From contig CM051033.1 in NCBI GenBank assembly GCA_027627225.1, positions 54,482,410-54,546,409 on the forward strand: DNA of 64,000 nt, in the 5' to 3' direction. The position numbers and the translations under genes are program-made. Shown in pieces: positions 1 through 11,549 of this stretch. The stretch is from Congeria kusceri. Its lineage: Eukaryota > Mollusca > Bivalvia > Myida > Dreissenidae. The notes under the pieces were generated by a model. It saw only the letters and a list, made by a program, of their open reading frames with translations, made no database searches and was not told where the DNA came from. The first letter of the stretch is position 1; each line of letters begins with the position of its first letter.

Positions 1-980
1 ACCTCTGCCTCCAACTCTACCTCTATACATTTTTCTGCTACTGCTGTCATTAACTGAATCAATCCCATCTCTTGCATTTCTTCGCCTGTCAAAATTATGC
101 GTATTAAATCCACTTCCTCTACCTCTGACCAATCCTCGACCTCTATTTTGATTTCCTCTTCCTCGGTTACTTCTTCTATTTATTTCACGTCTTCCTAAAA
201 TATTCAGAAAATCTGAAATTCGTTCTTCTATAACATTATGCTGATCCGGATCATTAACCACAGAAGAAACATCGCTGAAGCAACTTTCTAGATCTGAATC
301 AGCCTGGCTAGTCTCATCAACTTCCTTTCTCCTCATCCCAATGTAGCCTCTCCCTCTTCCATATCCATAGCCTCTTCTGGGACCTCTACCTCCTCTCCTT
401 CTAAACCCTGACCTTCCACGATTCCCACGCATTCCTCTTCCTCTTGTGTTACCTTCTTCAAAATGTTTATTTTGGTTTTTAACCTCTTTATCATTTCTGT
501 TTTTAGAAATTGTCTCATCATCTTGATCGTGTTTATCATAAGATGTGTCAACCCTTCTTGTTGATATGTTGTTTGGCCTTGCTTTATTTTGGTTTCTATC
601 TGAATGTTCTTTTTGGATGACTGGATTTCTGTTAGAATATGTTTTTGGTCTGGCACCATCTTCTGACTTGGAAACGTCCGGCCTGCTGTCATTGCGGCTC
701 AAATTACTTCTACTACGTTGATTATTCGGTGGACGCCTACCATCATCATTTGACCTGTCACCATAGTTACAATTCGCACCCCTGTTGGGCCTTTGACCTC
801 TATTATCACATGGCTCTGACTGAATGCTGTTAATACTCATATTACTAGAGGAACGAGTTAAATGCTGTTGAGAGCCACTTCTACGATTTGTAGGCATGCC
901 ACACTGGTTACCATGGTTTCCACCAAGATTTCCACCACGGTTTGTTGGTGTTGGATTGGCATTTCCTGGACCAAACATGC
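1..980 (-). CDS. RGG-rich exon, continues beyond the left edge
   Basis: On the minus strand an acceptor (ttgtgtttgtag at 981-982) opens a frame that stays free of stops for all 980 nt to the window edge. The encoded stretch (about 326 residues) is Asn/Ser/Arg/Gly-rich. It has an RG-dense block (RGRGMRGNRGR, then GFRRRGGRGPRRGYGYGRGR), an acidic-polar segment after it, and another RG block near the edge (NRGRGNQNRGRG). No catalytic domain is visible. The phase matches the exon ending at 4083. Confidence 0.75.
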
Positions 981-3900
981 CTACAAACACAAATGACTTT
1001 ATGTATTGTTAATGCTTTTAGTATCTAGTCAACTTATACCTTAAAAATGAAGCAGTTCTATTTCTGACAGTCCAAAGCAAATGTTTATCAGTGGATATAC
1101 CCAGAGGAGGTGTGCACTGAACCAGGACATTCTGCTTTAATAATTTTTCTGAGCTATGGGACTTTGAAGATTTCTTAAATACCTATTTAGTGCACAATTT
1201 TTGTCCAATCTATTTCTATACATCTATTGCCCAGATTTCAGTTAAGCTTTATGGGAAGCAAAAAGGAGATGTGCATTGAACTAGGACATTCCGTTTCAAT
1301 GATTTCCTAAGAGTTGTGGGACTTAGAAGATTTTTGAAATTACAATATAGTGCACAATTCTTGTCCATGCTTTTTCTCCACAACTACTGGCAAGAATATA
1401 ATGAAACTGTAGTTGATGCTTCATTATCAAAATGAGGTGTGGACAGTACAAGATGTTCCCTTTCAGTTATGGGACTTTAAAGGTTGCTGAAATTAGTGTA
1501 TAGTGTGCAATTCTTGTCTGGATTGTTTCTCATTAACTACTAGCCAACACTTAATGAAATTTTATGGGAAGCTTCATTACCAAGAGGAAGTGATCACTGT
1601 ACCAGGATGCTCAGCTTCAATGATTTTTCTTACAGATATGGGACTTTGATGATTGATGAAATTAATATAATTACAGAGCACAGTTATCTGGACTCTGCTC
1701 TTCTGATTGCATTCCTATTAGTTGGCAAATCAGTAGGGATATCTTTAACAACGAACCGGTACGATACAGGTACCGATATTACAAAATGATACAATATTTT
1801 TAAAGATACCGATCCTGATACATTTTAATGCATTTGAATTGCAAATTGAGCTTTCATTTGTAAGTTTAGTACTAGTATGACTCATTGTAGATATATGCTC
1901 AGAATGAAGATCATGAACTGTTATGCAAAAAAAGAACCAACACTTTGTCCATGAAAGGCACCTGAGTGTATTTAATTATTGAATTATTACATGGCATTTT
2001 CAACTCAAAAACAACTAGGAAAACCATGATAACGCAAATACTGGTATAAATCATATTATGACTAGAATGAGTGCATTATGCAATTACTACATTTAAAACA
2101 TCAGTGCCAAGATCACCCTGTTAAATACATTATGTCAAAATTATTAATGTGTTCAGAGATTTCGTAGGTATAATGATGACAGTAGACAACAAAGATGGAC
2201 CACTGACAGTCATGTTATAATACATTTGAAGGAATTTGTTCGAGGGTTATCCAAGGAAAATTCTAATATTCAAATAGAACTATATATGTAATGATTTTTT
2301 TTTCTGAATCCATCAAAATAATTTCAAGGAATATGGTAGAGGGTTACCTAAGGAACCCCATTAACATTCCTGTAGAAATAACGGTTAAAATGCAGAGAAG
2401 TTGTTTGTAGTGAATTTATGACTACGGACGCTGGACAGTTACTTACCACAATCGTTTCTTTTGAGCACTTCATGTTCAGCTGTGCTAAAACAGCATTAAG
2501 AATTTAAATGTTGATCTGAATAATAATACAGATAATAAAATCAAGAATAATAATACAATAATAGTGTTTAGATTGAAATAACAATTTGAACATTGGTAGT
2601 AAACAAAAGTTTCTTATTCCAATTATTATTGCCTCAAATGGATGCATGTCAGTTTTGACAGTAATATAAATGAAAACTAAGTCAGTATACAATAGTAGCT
2701 CGCCAAAGCAGATGGTGTTAGCATAAATTAGGCATTGTTAAGACTAACACAGTTTGGCTTATATTAAAATATTTCATCACATGGAATTGTTTAACATAAT
2801 TTACATACCTTTTTAATTTTTATTTATAGAAAGAAAGAAAAATAACAGGTATTTTACGAAACTGTATATACTGGTATTTTATGAAGCGATATCTGGTATT
2901 TCAACGATACCGAAAAACGATGTCCAACCCTATCCATCAGTTCACTGATATATATCCTTGATATAAAGTTTCATTTAGTTCTGGCCAGCAGTGGCATTTA
3001 AATAGACCAGAAAAGAATTGTGCACTAAATGCTTATTATTTCAGACATCTTCAATGTCCCATAACTCTGAGAAAATCATTGAAGCGGAACGCCCTTGTTC
3101 AGTGCACACCTCCTCTTGGTAATGAAGCTCCCTTTAAAGTTTCATTGAATTCAGACCAGCAGTTGCGAAGAATTAGACCGGACTAGATTGTGCACTAAAT
3201 GCTCATTTGAAAAATCTTGAAAGTCCCATAACTCTGAGAAAAATCATTGAAGCAGAACGCCCTGGTTCAATGCACACCTCTTCTTGGTAATGAAGCTTCC
3301 TATAAAGTTTCATTGAATTCAGACCAGTAGTTGCGTAGATATAGATCCGACTAGATTAGGCACTTAATGCTTATTTCAGAAATCTTCAAAGTCCCATAAC
3401 TCTAAGAAAATTCATTTAAGCGGAACGTCCTGGTTCAGTGCACACCTCTTCTAGGTAATGAAGCTTCCCATTAAGTATCATTGAATTCTGGTCAGTAGTT
3501 GGCGAGTAATACTCTAAACAAGAAAACTGCAAGGACGGACGGACGGACAAAGCGGGGACTATATGTTCCCTCAATAAAATTTCAGGGAGCATAATTATCA
3601 TTTATCAGTGAAATCACACAATTGAAAATGGATGACAATATTCTAATTGTAATAATTATACAATTTACAGGAATTTTATCAATAAGCAATACAAGAAAAT
3701 GTATTCACAGAATTGTGCATTACACAAGGGGTGTGGAAATTCTATGCCGAACTTGTCCAAGGCGGGTAATTTTAATGTCAGACAAGTAAACCTTACCTGT
3801 CTAGTTGTCCGATGACAAGTACAATTTCAGTGTGTGAAAATGATGTTAAAGTTGGAAGTTCATTATCATATTATTATATACTTGTATATTTGAATAACAA

Positions 3901-6472
3901 ACTGTGTTATCTTTATTATTTAATGACAAAATATACTAGGAGAGCATGGAATAAAAACCATATTTGTGTTTGGACAAGTGACTTTTGCTTGCAGAAAAGT
4001 AGATTTTTGCAATGAACATGTCCGTGGACAAGTGCACAATTTTTATATTTCCACATCCCTGATTACACAATAACAAAATTACCATCCAGCGCAGGTGGCG
4101 GTGGAAAACGTGATGGTGTAGGTAAAAGTCCATTTCCAGCTGGGTAACTTGGGTATCTTGGGCCAGGCTGTTGTTGTTGGGGAGACATTGAATATGCAGG
4201 GCCAGCATTTATCGGCCTACCAAAGTCATGTGGATATCCTGGCCTCATGGCATTAAATCCTGGATGAGGGGGATTTCCGTATAGTCCCCAGTGTGGCCCC
4301 ATCTGAGGCCAGCGTGGGCCTGGCTGAAATGGACCACCTCCTGGTGGGTAACCACTGCTCATATTTGGCTGATACCCAGTCCCTTGTCTTGGATCATAAC
4401 CAGCTCCCTGTGGATTGTGGCTCCCTCTTGAATGTTCCATATCTGGTTGATAACCATGCTGTTGTCTACCACCTCTTTGACAACTGCCACCCCCTCTTGC
4501 ATGTGTATTATTATGATCACCTCGAAATGGCTCATTTCCCCCTCTGTCTTGATTTTGAAGCCCCTGATTTCCCCCTCTGCTTTGGTCTGAATTCTTTCTA
4601 GGATTAATTCCATCATGACCATAACCTTGATTTGAATTGCCATGACTTGAGTTAATTCCCCGTCTACGGGTGTTGTGACCCCCTCTTACTTGAGAGTTAC
4701 CACCCCTGTCTTGACGATTATTATCTGCTCTATCTCTAGAGTTACTTCTTCTTTGATAACTATTCTTTCCTGAAATTCAATACTTATCATGACTTCTGAG
4801 ATAATATGCATTTATTTCTTAAGTCACTAGCAATTTAAATGACAGGCATATCTGAATACAAACCTTTTAAATCTCTATAGTCTAGTCTGCCTAGTTGCTC
4901 AATGTATTTTACTACAGTGTATTTTTTCACCTTTGGGGGAAAGGTGGCGGGGCCATTCAGACAGGGAATTTTATAGCAAAAGGGACTTGTTTTTGTATTA
5001 AAGCATTATATCATTTTTTATATTCTACTTTGTTATAAAACATTCATCAATTGTTTTGCTACAAATAATAACTTAGATTATGCACAAACATGGTTTGCTG
5101 AAAAAAAAATGCTGGGTTGTTTACAAAAATTCCTCTATCTTAGTCAATTTTTGTCCAATTTTGGTCAATTTTTTTTCTTCAAAATAAAGCTTCCATTCTG
5201 ATGGGAATTTTAAGGTAAATATAGGGGAAAATATATACACTTTTCACGCAGGGGAATGGGGCCACATATTGGCCCCAAATTGGCCCTAAAAAAAACACTG
5301 CACTAAAATGTATAAATGTGTGATCTATATGCATAACGTACATGTATATGTGAACTGTAAACCATTGATCAATAATTTAATCAAAAGACATTCTTGTTTA
5401 GTAAACTTTAGAAAAGCTTTGGACAAAGTTTGCAAGTAACAACTCATCGGAGATAAAAAAACTCGCAATGGGCATGGATACACACGTTGGAATACAAAAC
5501 GAAAACCAAAAATTTCAATTAATTGTTAGAGATAAATATTAATATAAATTCAAAGATCTATAGGTAAAGGCCCTGTCACACTGTGGCAAATTTGAGCTTA
5601 AGAGTTCTTTACGAGTTCTGGCGAGTTGTAACTGGCCGTAAAGTGGACGAGTTGGTCGTGGAATTGTTTCAAGACGACATTTTATCAAGTTCTCTTCAAC
5701 CTTAACACGACATTGACACGAACCCAGTACGATAATCACATTTTATAACGAGTTGAGCTGACATAAGCGTACGATATCTGTTCGACAATCGAAGACATGT
5801 CTTCGAAAATGTGCCAGTGTGGACGTGTCTGTACGACTTGTGAGGACATAAGCACGAGTTTAAAACAACATTTTCAAGAAACAGATGAGCAGATGTCGTA
5901 GGCAAGTCTCCCAAACTCGCAGCAAACTCGTGTTATGTCGTAGAACGATAATATACGGCGAAACGCTACGACGGGAAAACATGTCTATGGAATGTGTTCG
6001 AGTGTGTGTGAGAGCGCGCGAGATTCCTTCGACATGTCTTCGAAACGTGTAAGAGAATAAAAAGTCGCAGAAAAGCGGCGAGAATTTTAAACGGTTTAAA
6101 ATTCTCTACGCTACTTGGAGAGTTCTGGCGACATAAGTAGACATCACTACGACATAGAACAACAAGTGCACAAGCTCTGCACGACACCAGATTAGTTGTG
6201 GCGAGTTACAACTCGTCAGAACTCGTAACTAAAATTTGCCAGTGTGACAGGGCCTTAAAACAATGAAATGTCTATCCATGCAATTTAATAATAGATGTAA
6301 AGGCAAAACATTTTATTAAGTGCTTTAGAAAAATTTACAAATGCTTAAGGACTTTGATGTAAATTGCAGGCAAAATACATACCGGTAAGCAGTCATTAAA
6401 TGGCAAAGAAGGATGATAAGAATTCTTACGAGGCCCATCTGGACCGGGTGTGGGGGGTCTTCTGTCCCCCAT
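1..6472 (-). CDS. RG/GP-rich disordered protein, 5' part of gene (partial, runs off left edge)
   Basis: Proposed gene on the minus strand, reading from 6472 towards 1. Two exons are well supported (4769-4083 and 980-1) and two upstream ones are tentative (6472-6379 and 4911-4864). The visible protein is about 590 residues, rich in Arg, Gly, Asn, Gln and Pro, with many RG/RGG motifs. No folded domain is seen, so the conserved part is presumably off the left edge. RGG-rich regions usually bind RNA and promote condensates (family knowledge). An RG-rich N-terminus of an RNA helicase or NFX1-type protein such as ZNFX1 is one possibility, but I see no diagnostic residue for it. The product is therefore left unnamed. 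The 3.1-kb intron between the two large exons is filled by repeats. Confidence 0.6.
1040..1733. repeat. Tandem repeat units, about 165-175 bp, left block
   Basis: About four degenerate units, each carrying 'ggtgtgcactgaaccaggac', then 'tatgggactttgaagattt', then 'tagtgcacaattcttgtcc'. The same units occur in reverse orientation at about 2940-3600. Confidence 0.7.
1734..2932. mobile_element. Possible hAT-like non-autonomous element nested in the repeat cluster
   Basis: The left end starts tagggatatc with 'accggtacgatacaggtacc' just inside. The right end, read in reverse complement, starts tagggttggacatcg with 'cggtatcg' inside. The eight bases outside the ends are caaatcag and tccatcag, a possible degenerate 8-bp target duplication. 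No transposase frame is seen inside. The TIRs match only loosely, so this is a weak call. Confidence 0.4.
2940..3600. repeat. Tandem repeat units, right block (inverted relative to 1040-1733)
   Basis: About three units with 'cagtgcacacctc(c)tcttgg', 'tgaagcttcc' and 'agtcccataactctgag', which are the reverse complement of the motifs in the left block. The block ends in a ggac run (about 3534-3549) and 'agggagcataat', a common end of bivalve dispersed repeats. Confidence 0.7.
4083..4769 (-). CDS. RG/GP-rich exon
   Basis: A 687-nt exon bounded by an acceptor (ttgaatttcag, ending at 4770) and a donor (ctggatg|gtaatt) on the minus strand, open throughout. The first half encodes an Asn/Gln/Arg/Gly-rich stretch with repeated RGG motifs. 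The second half is rich in Gly, Pro, Tyr and Met, with a QQQQ run and PPPP near the end. It starts with two bases of a split codon and ends with one. That G joins the GC of the 980-1 exon to give Gly, keeping the frame open. The composition is that of an intrinsically disordered RNA-binding tail; no fold is recognised. Confidence 0.75.
4864..4911 (-). CDS. Proposed 48-nt second exon of the RG-rich gene
   Basis: On the minus strand, an acceptor ctgtag at 4912-4913 is followed by 48 nt that are open in one frame (KYIEQLGRLDYRDLK plus partial codons) and end at a donor aaaag|gtttgt. Its trailing single G completes a Gly codon with the leading GA of the exon that starts at 4769. The phase fit and protein-like composition support it, but the exon is short and could be chance. 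Confidence 0.4.
5567..6256. mobile_element. MITE with long terminal inverted repeats (~690 bp)
   Basis: The left end reads aaggccctgtcacactgtgg and the right end in reverse complement reads aaggccctgtcacactggc. Similarity continues inward over about 65 bases (gcaaattt, then acgagttctg[g/a]cgagttgtaact). The interior is rich in further 'cgag' and 'acgac' words and has no credible gene. Flanking bases are taaa/ttaa-like if the TIR is taken to start at ggccctg. Non-autonomous DNA transposon; the superfamily is not assigned. Confidence 0.75.
6379..6472 (-). CDS. Proposed first coding exon of the RG-rich gene
   Basis: Reading from the ATG at 6472, the peptide starts MGDRRPPTPGPDGPRKNSYH and is Pro/Arg-rich like the later exons. 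A TAG lies in frame shortly upstream, which fits a true start, and a possible acceptor (ctttcag) precedes this segment. There are two candidate donors. The better match (ccg|gtatgt, exon end 6383) leaves phase 0. The weaker one four bases later (gtat|gtattt, exon end 6379) leaves phase 1, which fits the next proposed exon. The choice of donor and the membership of this exon are inference. Confidence 0.4.
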
Positions 6473-6564
6473 GCCATTAAACTGGGTCTACAATCAACCT
6501 GAAAGAACAATTCATACTCTTTCATAATATGTTCTTTACGCGCAATATATTCCCGGTAGACCAA

Positions 6565-6760
6565 ACATAGAGAATAACAGGTTACTGCCTGGTCTTGTGT
6601 AATTTATCATACCATTATGCTGACATCGACCTGTTACAAAGATGCATGATACATTTTTTTTTATATCAGGTCAGTAGCGTTTATATCAGTGAATGTTTGG
6701 AGGTACGTCATATTCCTCGGAATCAACTATCAAGTCAACAGTTTAAGTCAAAATGAATAA
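6565..6760. repeat. Dispersed repeat shared with 35.45-35.60 kb and 36.24-36.30 kb
   Basis: The segment from about 6609 ('taccattatgctgacatcg...tggaggtacgtcatatt...ggaatcaactat') closely resembles 35,448-35,595. The part just before it (6565-6608, 'aacaggttactgcctggtct') matches the reverse complement of 36,247-36,296. The two halves are adjacent here but separated and inverted at the second locus. Confidence 0.6.
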
Positions 6761-7064
6761 CATGAGAAAAATGTCGCACATAGGCAGAAAAAAATGAAAA
6801 TAAATTGTACAAAAAGCAGGGATAATCGACTCTTTTGTCTCGCTCTTATCACCGTTTTGATTTCCATTGTAGAGCCTTTTGTTCATAACAATACTGGAAA
6901 TCTTATTTCTGCCTGTGACCCAAATTTAATCGCAGAATGTTTGTTTTGTTTTTTTTGTTTGGATTTTTTTCCATTTTTAATATCACGGCGGTCAGTTAAC
7001 CTACTCGCTTAGATGATCTGAGCGGTTTACCAGTACTAATTGCACATACCTATGCCATTAACTG

Positions 7065-7218
7065 ACAACTGCCCTACCTGAATCAGAGGTAGGGGGCGAA
7101 TGGCCGTAGAAATAATTTCATGATCAATCCCCACACAAACTATGTGGCCAGGCTAGGATTCGAACTCACGATTCCCGGATTGACAGTCCAGCACTCTACC
7201 GAGCTAGCCGGGACCGGG
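7065..7218 (-). mobile_element. tRNA-derived SINE (or tRNA pseudogene)
   Basis: Read on the minus strand, 7215-7145 holds an A-box-like tagctcggtagagtgc, an anticodon-arm-like ctggactgtcaatccgg with loop ctgtcaa (central gtc, Asp-like), and a B-box gagttcgaatcc. The acceptor and T stems pair poorly, so it is not a functional tRNA gene. The additional 80 bp to 7065 would be the SINE body. Confidence 0.6.
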
Positions 7219-7699
7219 TAAATAATCACAGAATGGACTGTTTCATAGTTCATTCAGATTATGCTGATTATGAAAGCCTCCAATATTGACAACAAGTCTA
7301 AGACCACAAAAAACACCGAGTTATGCAATGTAATGTAAAAATCAGGTCAATAGACCAGGCTTCACCATGAAAACCATCAGCGTAATTAACCAAATGAAGT
7401 TTAAATTATTTTCAAAATGTATCCCCAGTTGCAGATTTAGTGTTGTGGGAAGATACAAATGTCAATTATTAACCAATTGCCGATCAAATTCATCGTTTAA
7501 AATCATGCGAAAATCAGTTATTTTTTTCAGGAACTTTAAAATTGCAATCAGAAAAATATCACAAGGGGGCCCCCTAGACCCCTGGCCAAATCGCTTACAT
7601 TTAAATAAAGATCGTTTGTTTCAGTTTATAATGACAACCCTGTAAATAGTTATATTGTGTTAATTTAAATTAAAGTAACAAGATTCTGTGTTTGATAAA

Positions 7700-7945
7700 C
7701 ACACATGCCCCAGGATGGTGCTGGATAGCCCATTTCTTTGTCCAAATTAGGTCAAGGTCAAGGTGAGGTTGGGTGATATGGGTGGAATGTGAACGGTCAT
7801 AAGTAACAACTGTGCAAATATCCAAGAGTTGTAACAAGCGGTGTTAGTGCTAAACAAAACGGGAAAATCTACTTAACCTTGTCATGGACAGACGGACAAG
7901 ACAATCACTATATGCTTCCCACATCAAGATGCCGGGGGCATAAAA
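7700..7945. repeat. Dispersed repeat fragment with 'gggggcata' end
   Basis: Contains 'ggtcaaggtcaaggtgaggt', 'gggtgatatgggtggaatg' and ends 'cacatcaagatgccgggggc'. A clear second copy lies at about 18,875-19,095. Confidence 0.65.
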
Positions 7946-8877
7946 CACGGTTAGGAGATTCACCCGACCACTTCATTTCGAGGTGTTAAGAAAATGTCCA
8001 GTGGTGACTTGCGAGGTGGTCGGTGGAGTAAAAATATTGTCAACAGTGCGTATGACTTTCCAATTCTGTATTATTTTCTTGTGATAAAAGTGCTTTTTAG
8101 GAAATCAGCCAACGTCATTACCAGTAGGCTGACAGAAGAACTCTTGTTCCTAGTTTTATTAAGTAATGTACAAAAATAAAGGCTGTAGGATTTTTATAAG
8201 TTGAAGTGATTGAAAGAAAATGTCTATGATACTCTATGAGCTGACATGTTTACATGTCTGAGTTCTTACTACAACCTATTATGAAGTGTGTGACGACTGA
8301 CGATGATCACAAATATAAATGTGTTCACATACGCATTATGTTTTGCAATAATTTGTAATTTTGTTTAGTTTTCGGGGAATTTCTTGAAATAAGGTTGTCC
8401 GCTGGTGCTGAGGTGGTCCGGTGGTTCTGAGTTGGCTGACGATCATGAAACCGTAAGTAGAATTTGAGACACAACCAGAAGTCCAGATAAGATGCGTATC
8501 TGCGAAAAATACGCATTAAAAGTTTCTAAATATAAAGGAATTTAACTTTCAGTGAGCAAAAAAACTCATGGTAAAATCCACCATACGAATTGTGTGCTAT
8601 TATCAAGCATACTTCCATTGCCTACTTCGTAATTTTCTATCAGCTGTTTTATAATTGCACTTCCATTTAAACACGACTGGTTCCCGTTCTTCGTTCACAC
8701 ACTGTCATGTTTAGCCAGAGCCAAAATTACAGTCTCAGTCACAGAGACGCTGCCTTCTTTTGATAAGTCTGCATGTTGTGTCTTACAAGTTTGACAGATC
8801 ATGGCGAACCAAATTAACAAGCTCAATTTCTGTCAATATCGTTGGCAATTAGTTTAGAAAAGATTGTCGGTCCCATT
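7946..8877. other. No gene or repeat recognised
   Basis: AT-rich sequence with only short random open frames. No splice-compatible exon, RNA gene or repeated unit was seen. Confidence 0.5.
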
Positions 8878-10808
8878 CAGGGATGGGTACCATTACAATT
8901 ATAATTTAATTAATTGTAATTAATTACACTTTTATCTAATAATTGAAAATAATGGTTAATTGAACCAAAACTCAATTATTTTAATTGTAATTAATTCATT
9001 ACAAAGCAAAATTTGGCATGCAATTGTCAATTAAATTTAATTATTTTCAATTATTTGTGTACTGATTGTATTGATCATTGAGAGTTTAATCCAAAGTAAG
9101 AATGCTTCTTTTTCACAGGTATTTATAATCTTTAAGAAGTGATAATTGTTAATACACCTTCAACTGATTTCTAACAGTATCTATTGATATAGCCTAATGC
9201 ACATGAATGACACTGAAGTATTGCATTGTTTGATTAATGTTCAAAAGAAACATGTCTGAACAGAACAGAACAGAATTTTGACAATTCTAATTAATTAATT
9301 ATGTAAACCGCAATAAATTCAGCAATTATAGACTTATTTCAATCGTTAGAAATTCAGATCTGAATATGAAGTAACATAATCATTAAGTCAAACATAGTTT
9401 CGTTGGCAGATTTGTGATTGTTACATTATTTGAATTATAATTTAAATATTTGAAACATATCCACATATACATAATTTAGTGAATAAAACAAGAGACAAGT
9501 TTAATGAAAAAACAAACAACATTTTGTAAGTTTATTCGACATTTTCTCCACTGAACAATATTTTCCTTTATGGACAATTACAGCCAATACGTCAGCCTCG
9601 TTCTCGATTCGCTTTATCAAGGGAGACAACTCCTACAGTACTCGATAACGGGAATGTGAAAAGGGTCTATTTTGTATGATTAAGGGTTTACACTGTATTC
9701 ACTCAATTTGTAAACTTGATATAAAAAGATACAACATTTCTCTCTTCTTACCATAAAGTTGATTACATTAAAGAGTAGAATGAATTCGCCTGCACTGAAA
9801 CATTTTGTTTTACCACAAGATACCACCGGAAATTTTAAGGCGAAATGTCGCCATTATTCTGTGGAATACAAAGGCAGTTTGAATGTTACTTCCAACTTTA
9901 TAACTCACTTAAAGGTAAGTTATTTTGATTTTCTTGGGATATATTTATTATATTAATGTAAACAACATCATATTAAATAAATCTAAGTTTTCATTGATTC
10001 ATTTATCTGATGTCAAAAAAATGATTATGTCAAAAGTAATTGTTTAAACTTGAAATAACTAACTGTTTATACAATTTCAGAAGAAACATCGTGAAGTTCT
10101 TATTGAGCGTACACAGCCATCAAACCCAGTTAAAGACCAGACTTAACTTGAAAGCTATATGACTGTGAACAGTGCATCACACAAATGCTCTCCATCCGAT
10201 CCAAGACAAATGATGATCAATGATGCTCTAAAGTCTTTTATTGCCTGTGATTTGATATCACTCTCAGTGGCTGAAGGTGAAAACTTTACAAATCTGCTGA
10301 CAAAACTACATCCAAAGTACAAAATACCTACAAGAAAAACATTAACCACTTCACTGCTTCATGCAAAATGCTCTGAAATAAGAAAGGACATCATGCTTGA
10401 ATTGAAAACTGCTCCAAGTTTTTGTCCTGATCGCTGTAATATGAGTGACAAAAACTTTGAAGCTCTCATGTTTGTTAAATGTAACAAGATGTTGTGAACA
10501 GTTTTCTGTGAGACTGATATGTGTGTAGTTCACAAAGCAGACTGATGAGTTTGATGAGTTTGAAGCAAACATTTATATTAAAAGTGATAGTTTGAAGTTT
10601 AAATAATAAATAATAAAAAAGTTGTGTCATTGGTATTGTTTCAGCACTTTCATCTGCACATAATTAATTATAATTAATTACTTTGTTCAAAATAATTGTA
10701 ATTAATTAATTACAATCTGAGAATTCATTTAATTGTAATTTAATTGAGCAATTTTCAATTTAATTGCAATTAATTAATTACTTTAAAAAAAAATGGTACC
10801 CATCCCTG
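8878..10808 (+). mobile_element. hAT-superfamily transposon, internally deleted, with TSDs
   Basis: Ends are perfect 16-bp inverted repeats cagggatgggtaccat (8878-8893 and its complement at 10,793-10,808). They are followed on both sides by long AATTAATTA-rich subterminal blocks. The eight bases outside the ends are gtcccatt and gtcctatt, a 7/8-matching target duplication as expected for hAT elements. Inside lies a broken transposase with a BED zinc finger and a short C-terminal piece. The element is 1.93 kb, shorter than typical autonomous hATs, because the catalytic core is missing. Confidence 0.88.
9771..10497 (+). pseudogene. hAT transposase remnant (BED finger, N-terminal region, C-terminal tip)
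   Basis: An open segment around 9771-9914 has a BED-finger-like pattern (CRHYSVEYKGSL then TSNFITHLK). A consensus donor (aaag|gtaagt at 9915) and acceptor (acaatttcag, ending 10,080) restore phase into KKHREVLIERTQP. A TAA at 10,144-10,146 interrupts the frame, which then continues without shift through a hAT-like N-terminal region (ALKSFIACDLISLSVAEG, LHPKYKIPTRKTLT). Near the end it jumps directly to NMSDKNFEALMFVKCNKML, which resembles the very C-terminus of hAT transposases. The RNase H-like catalytic domain is absent. Dead by deletion and by nonsense mutation. Confidence 0.8.
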
Positions 10809-11549
10809 GTCCTATTATTGATAAACTTACAACTGACGTTTTAAAATGTGTCCAGAAAGAGAAACATGATGGTAACAAAGTTGCTCAAAAGAATGTCCAG
10901 CTGGAAAATCAGTTTTCCATGGCTTAAAATTTACAGCAACAGGGATTCATTAGAATCAAATGTGCATTTGTTATGATGCTTTGAGGGTGATATAAAATAC
11001 TCCTGAAAAATCTTGGTGTTTGAATTTTCCTCATAAACTAAGAATTTCATGAGTGATATAGCCCTCAACTGAAAAAATTATCTGGAGCTCTGGACCCAAC
11101 CAATGCTTGTAAAGATTCATAAACGTCGAATGAGTTCTAACCATAAAGGATATTTATAGACTGGAGACGAGATAAATAAGCAAGAAATATGTGTCGATAG
11201 CGAAATGGGCGACACAATATAGCACATTGTTGAAGAACACCCTACTCTAGGAAATATAGATACAGTCGATGAAACGCTGTCTTTTTTAGCCTTTCACATT
11301 GATTTAGCAACACAGTTGTTTAATATACGAACACTTCTAAACCCGAAAAAGGAAAAATAAACACAATAACTTGACGTTTATGAATCTTGATTTTCTTTCC
11401 ATATGACTGACTACATGAACAACATCTCTATCAATTAAAAGGTTTAAGTAATCTCTAGGTTCTATTCCCTAATTTCGGACATGTTAAGGAGGATTCTGGC
11501 TAGTTGAAATTGTATGGCTTAATTTAGGGTGGAGCTTAAAACATAAAAA

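Larger units (their letters stand above)
981..4082 (-). other. Repeat-filled intron of the RG-rich gene
   Basis: The 3.1-kb interval between two phase-compatible exons. It contains about 170-bp repeat units in one orientation (about 1040-1733), a TIR-bounded segment (1734-2932) and the same units in the opposite orientation (about 2940-3600). From 3600 to 4080 I see no further structure. Confidence 0.65.

Noticed and set aside
7145..7215. Functional tRNA-Asp gene
   Set aside because: A and B boxes and a GTC-like loop are present, but acceptor and T stems do not pair; better explained as a SINE.
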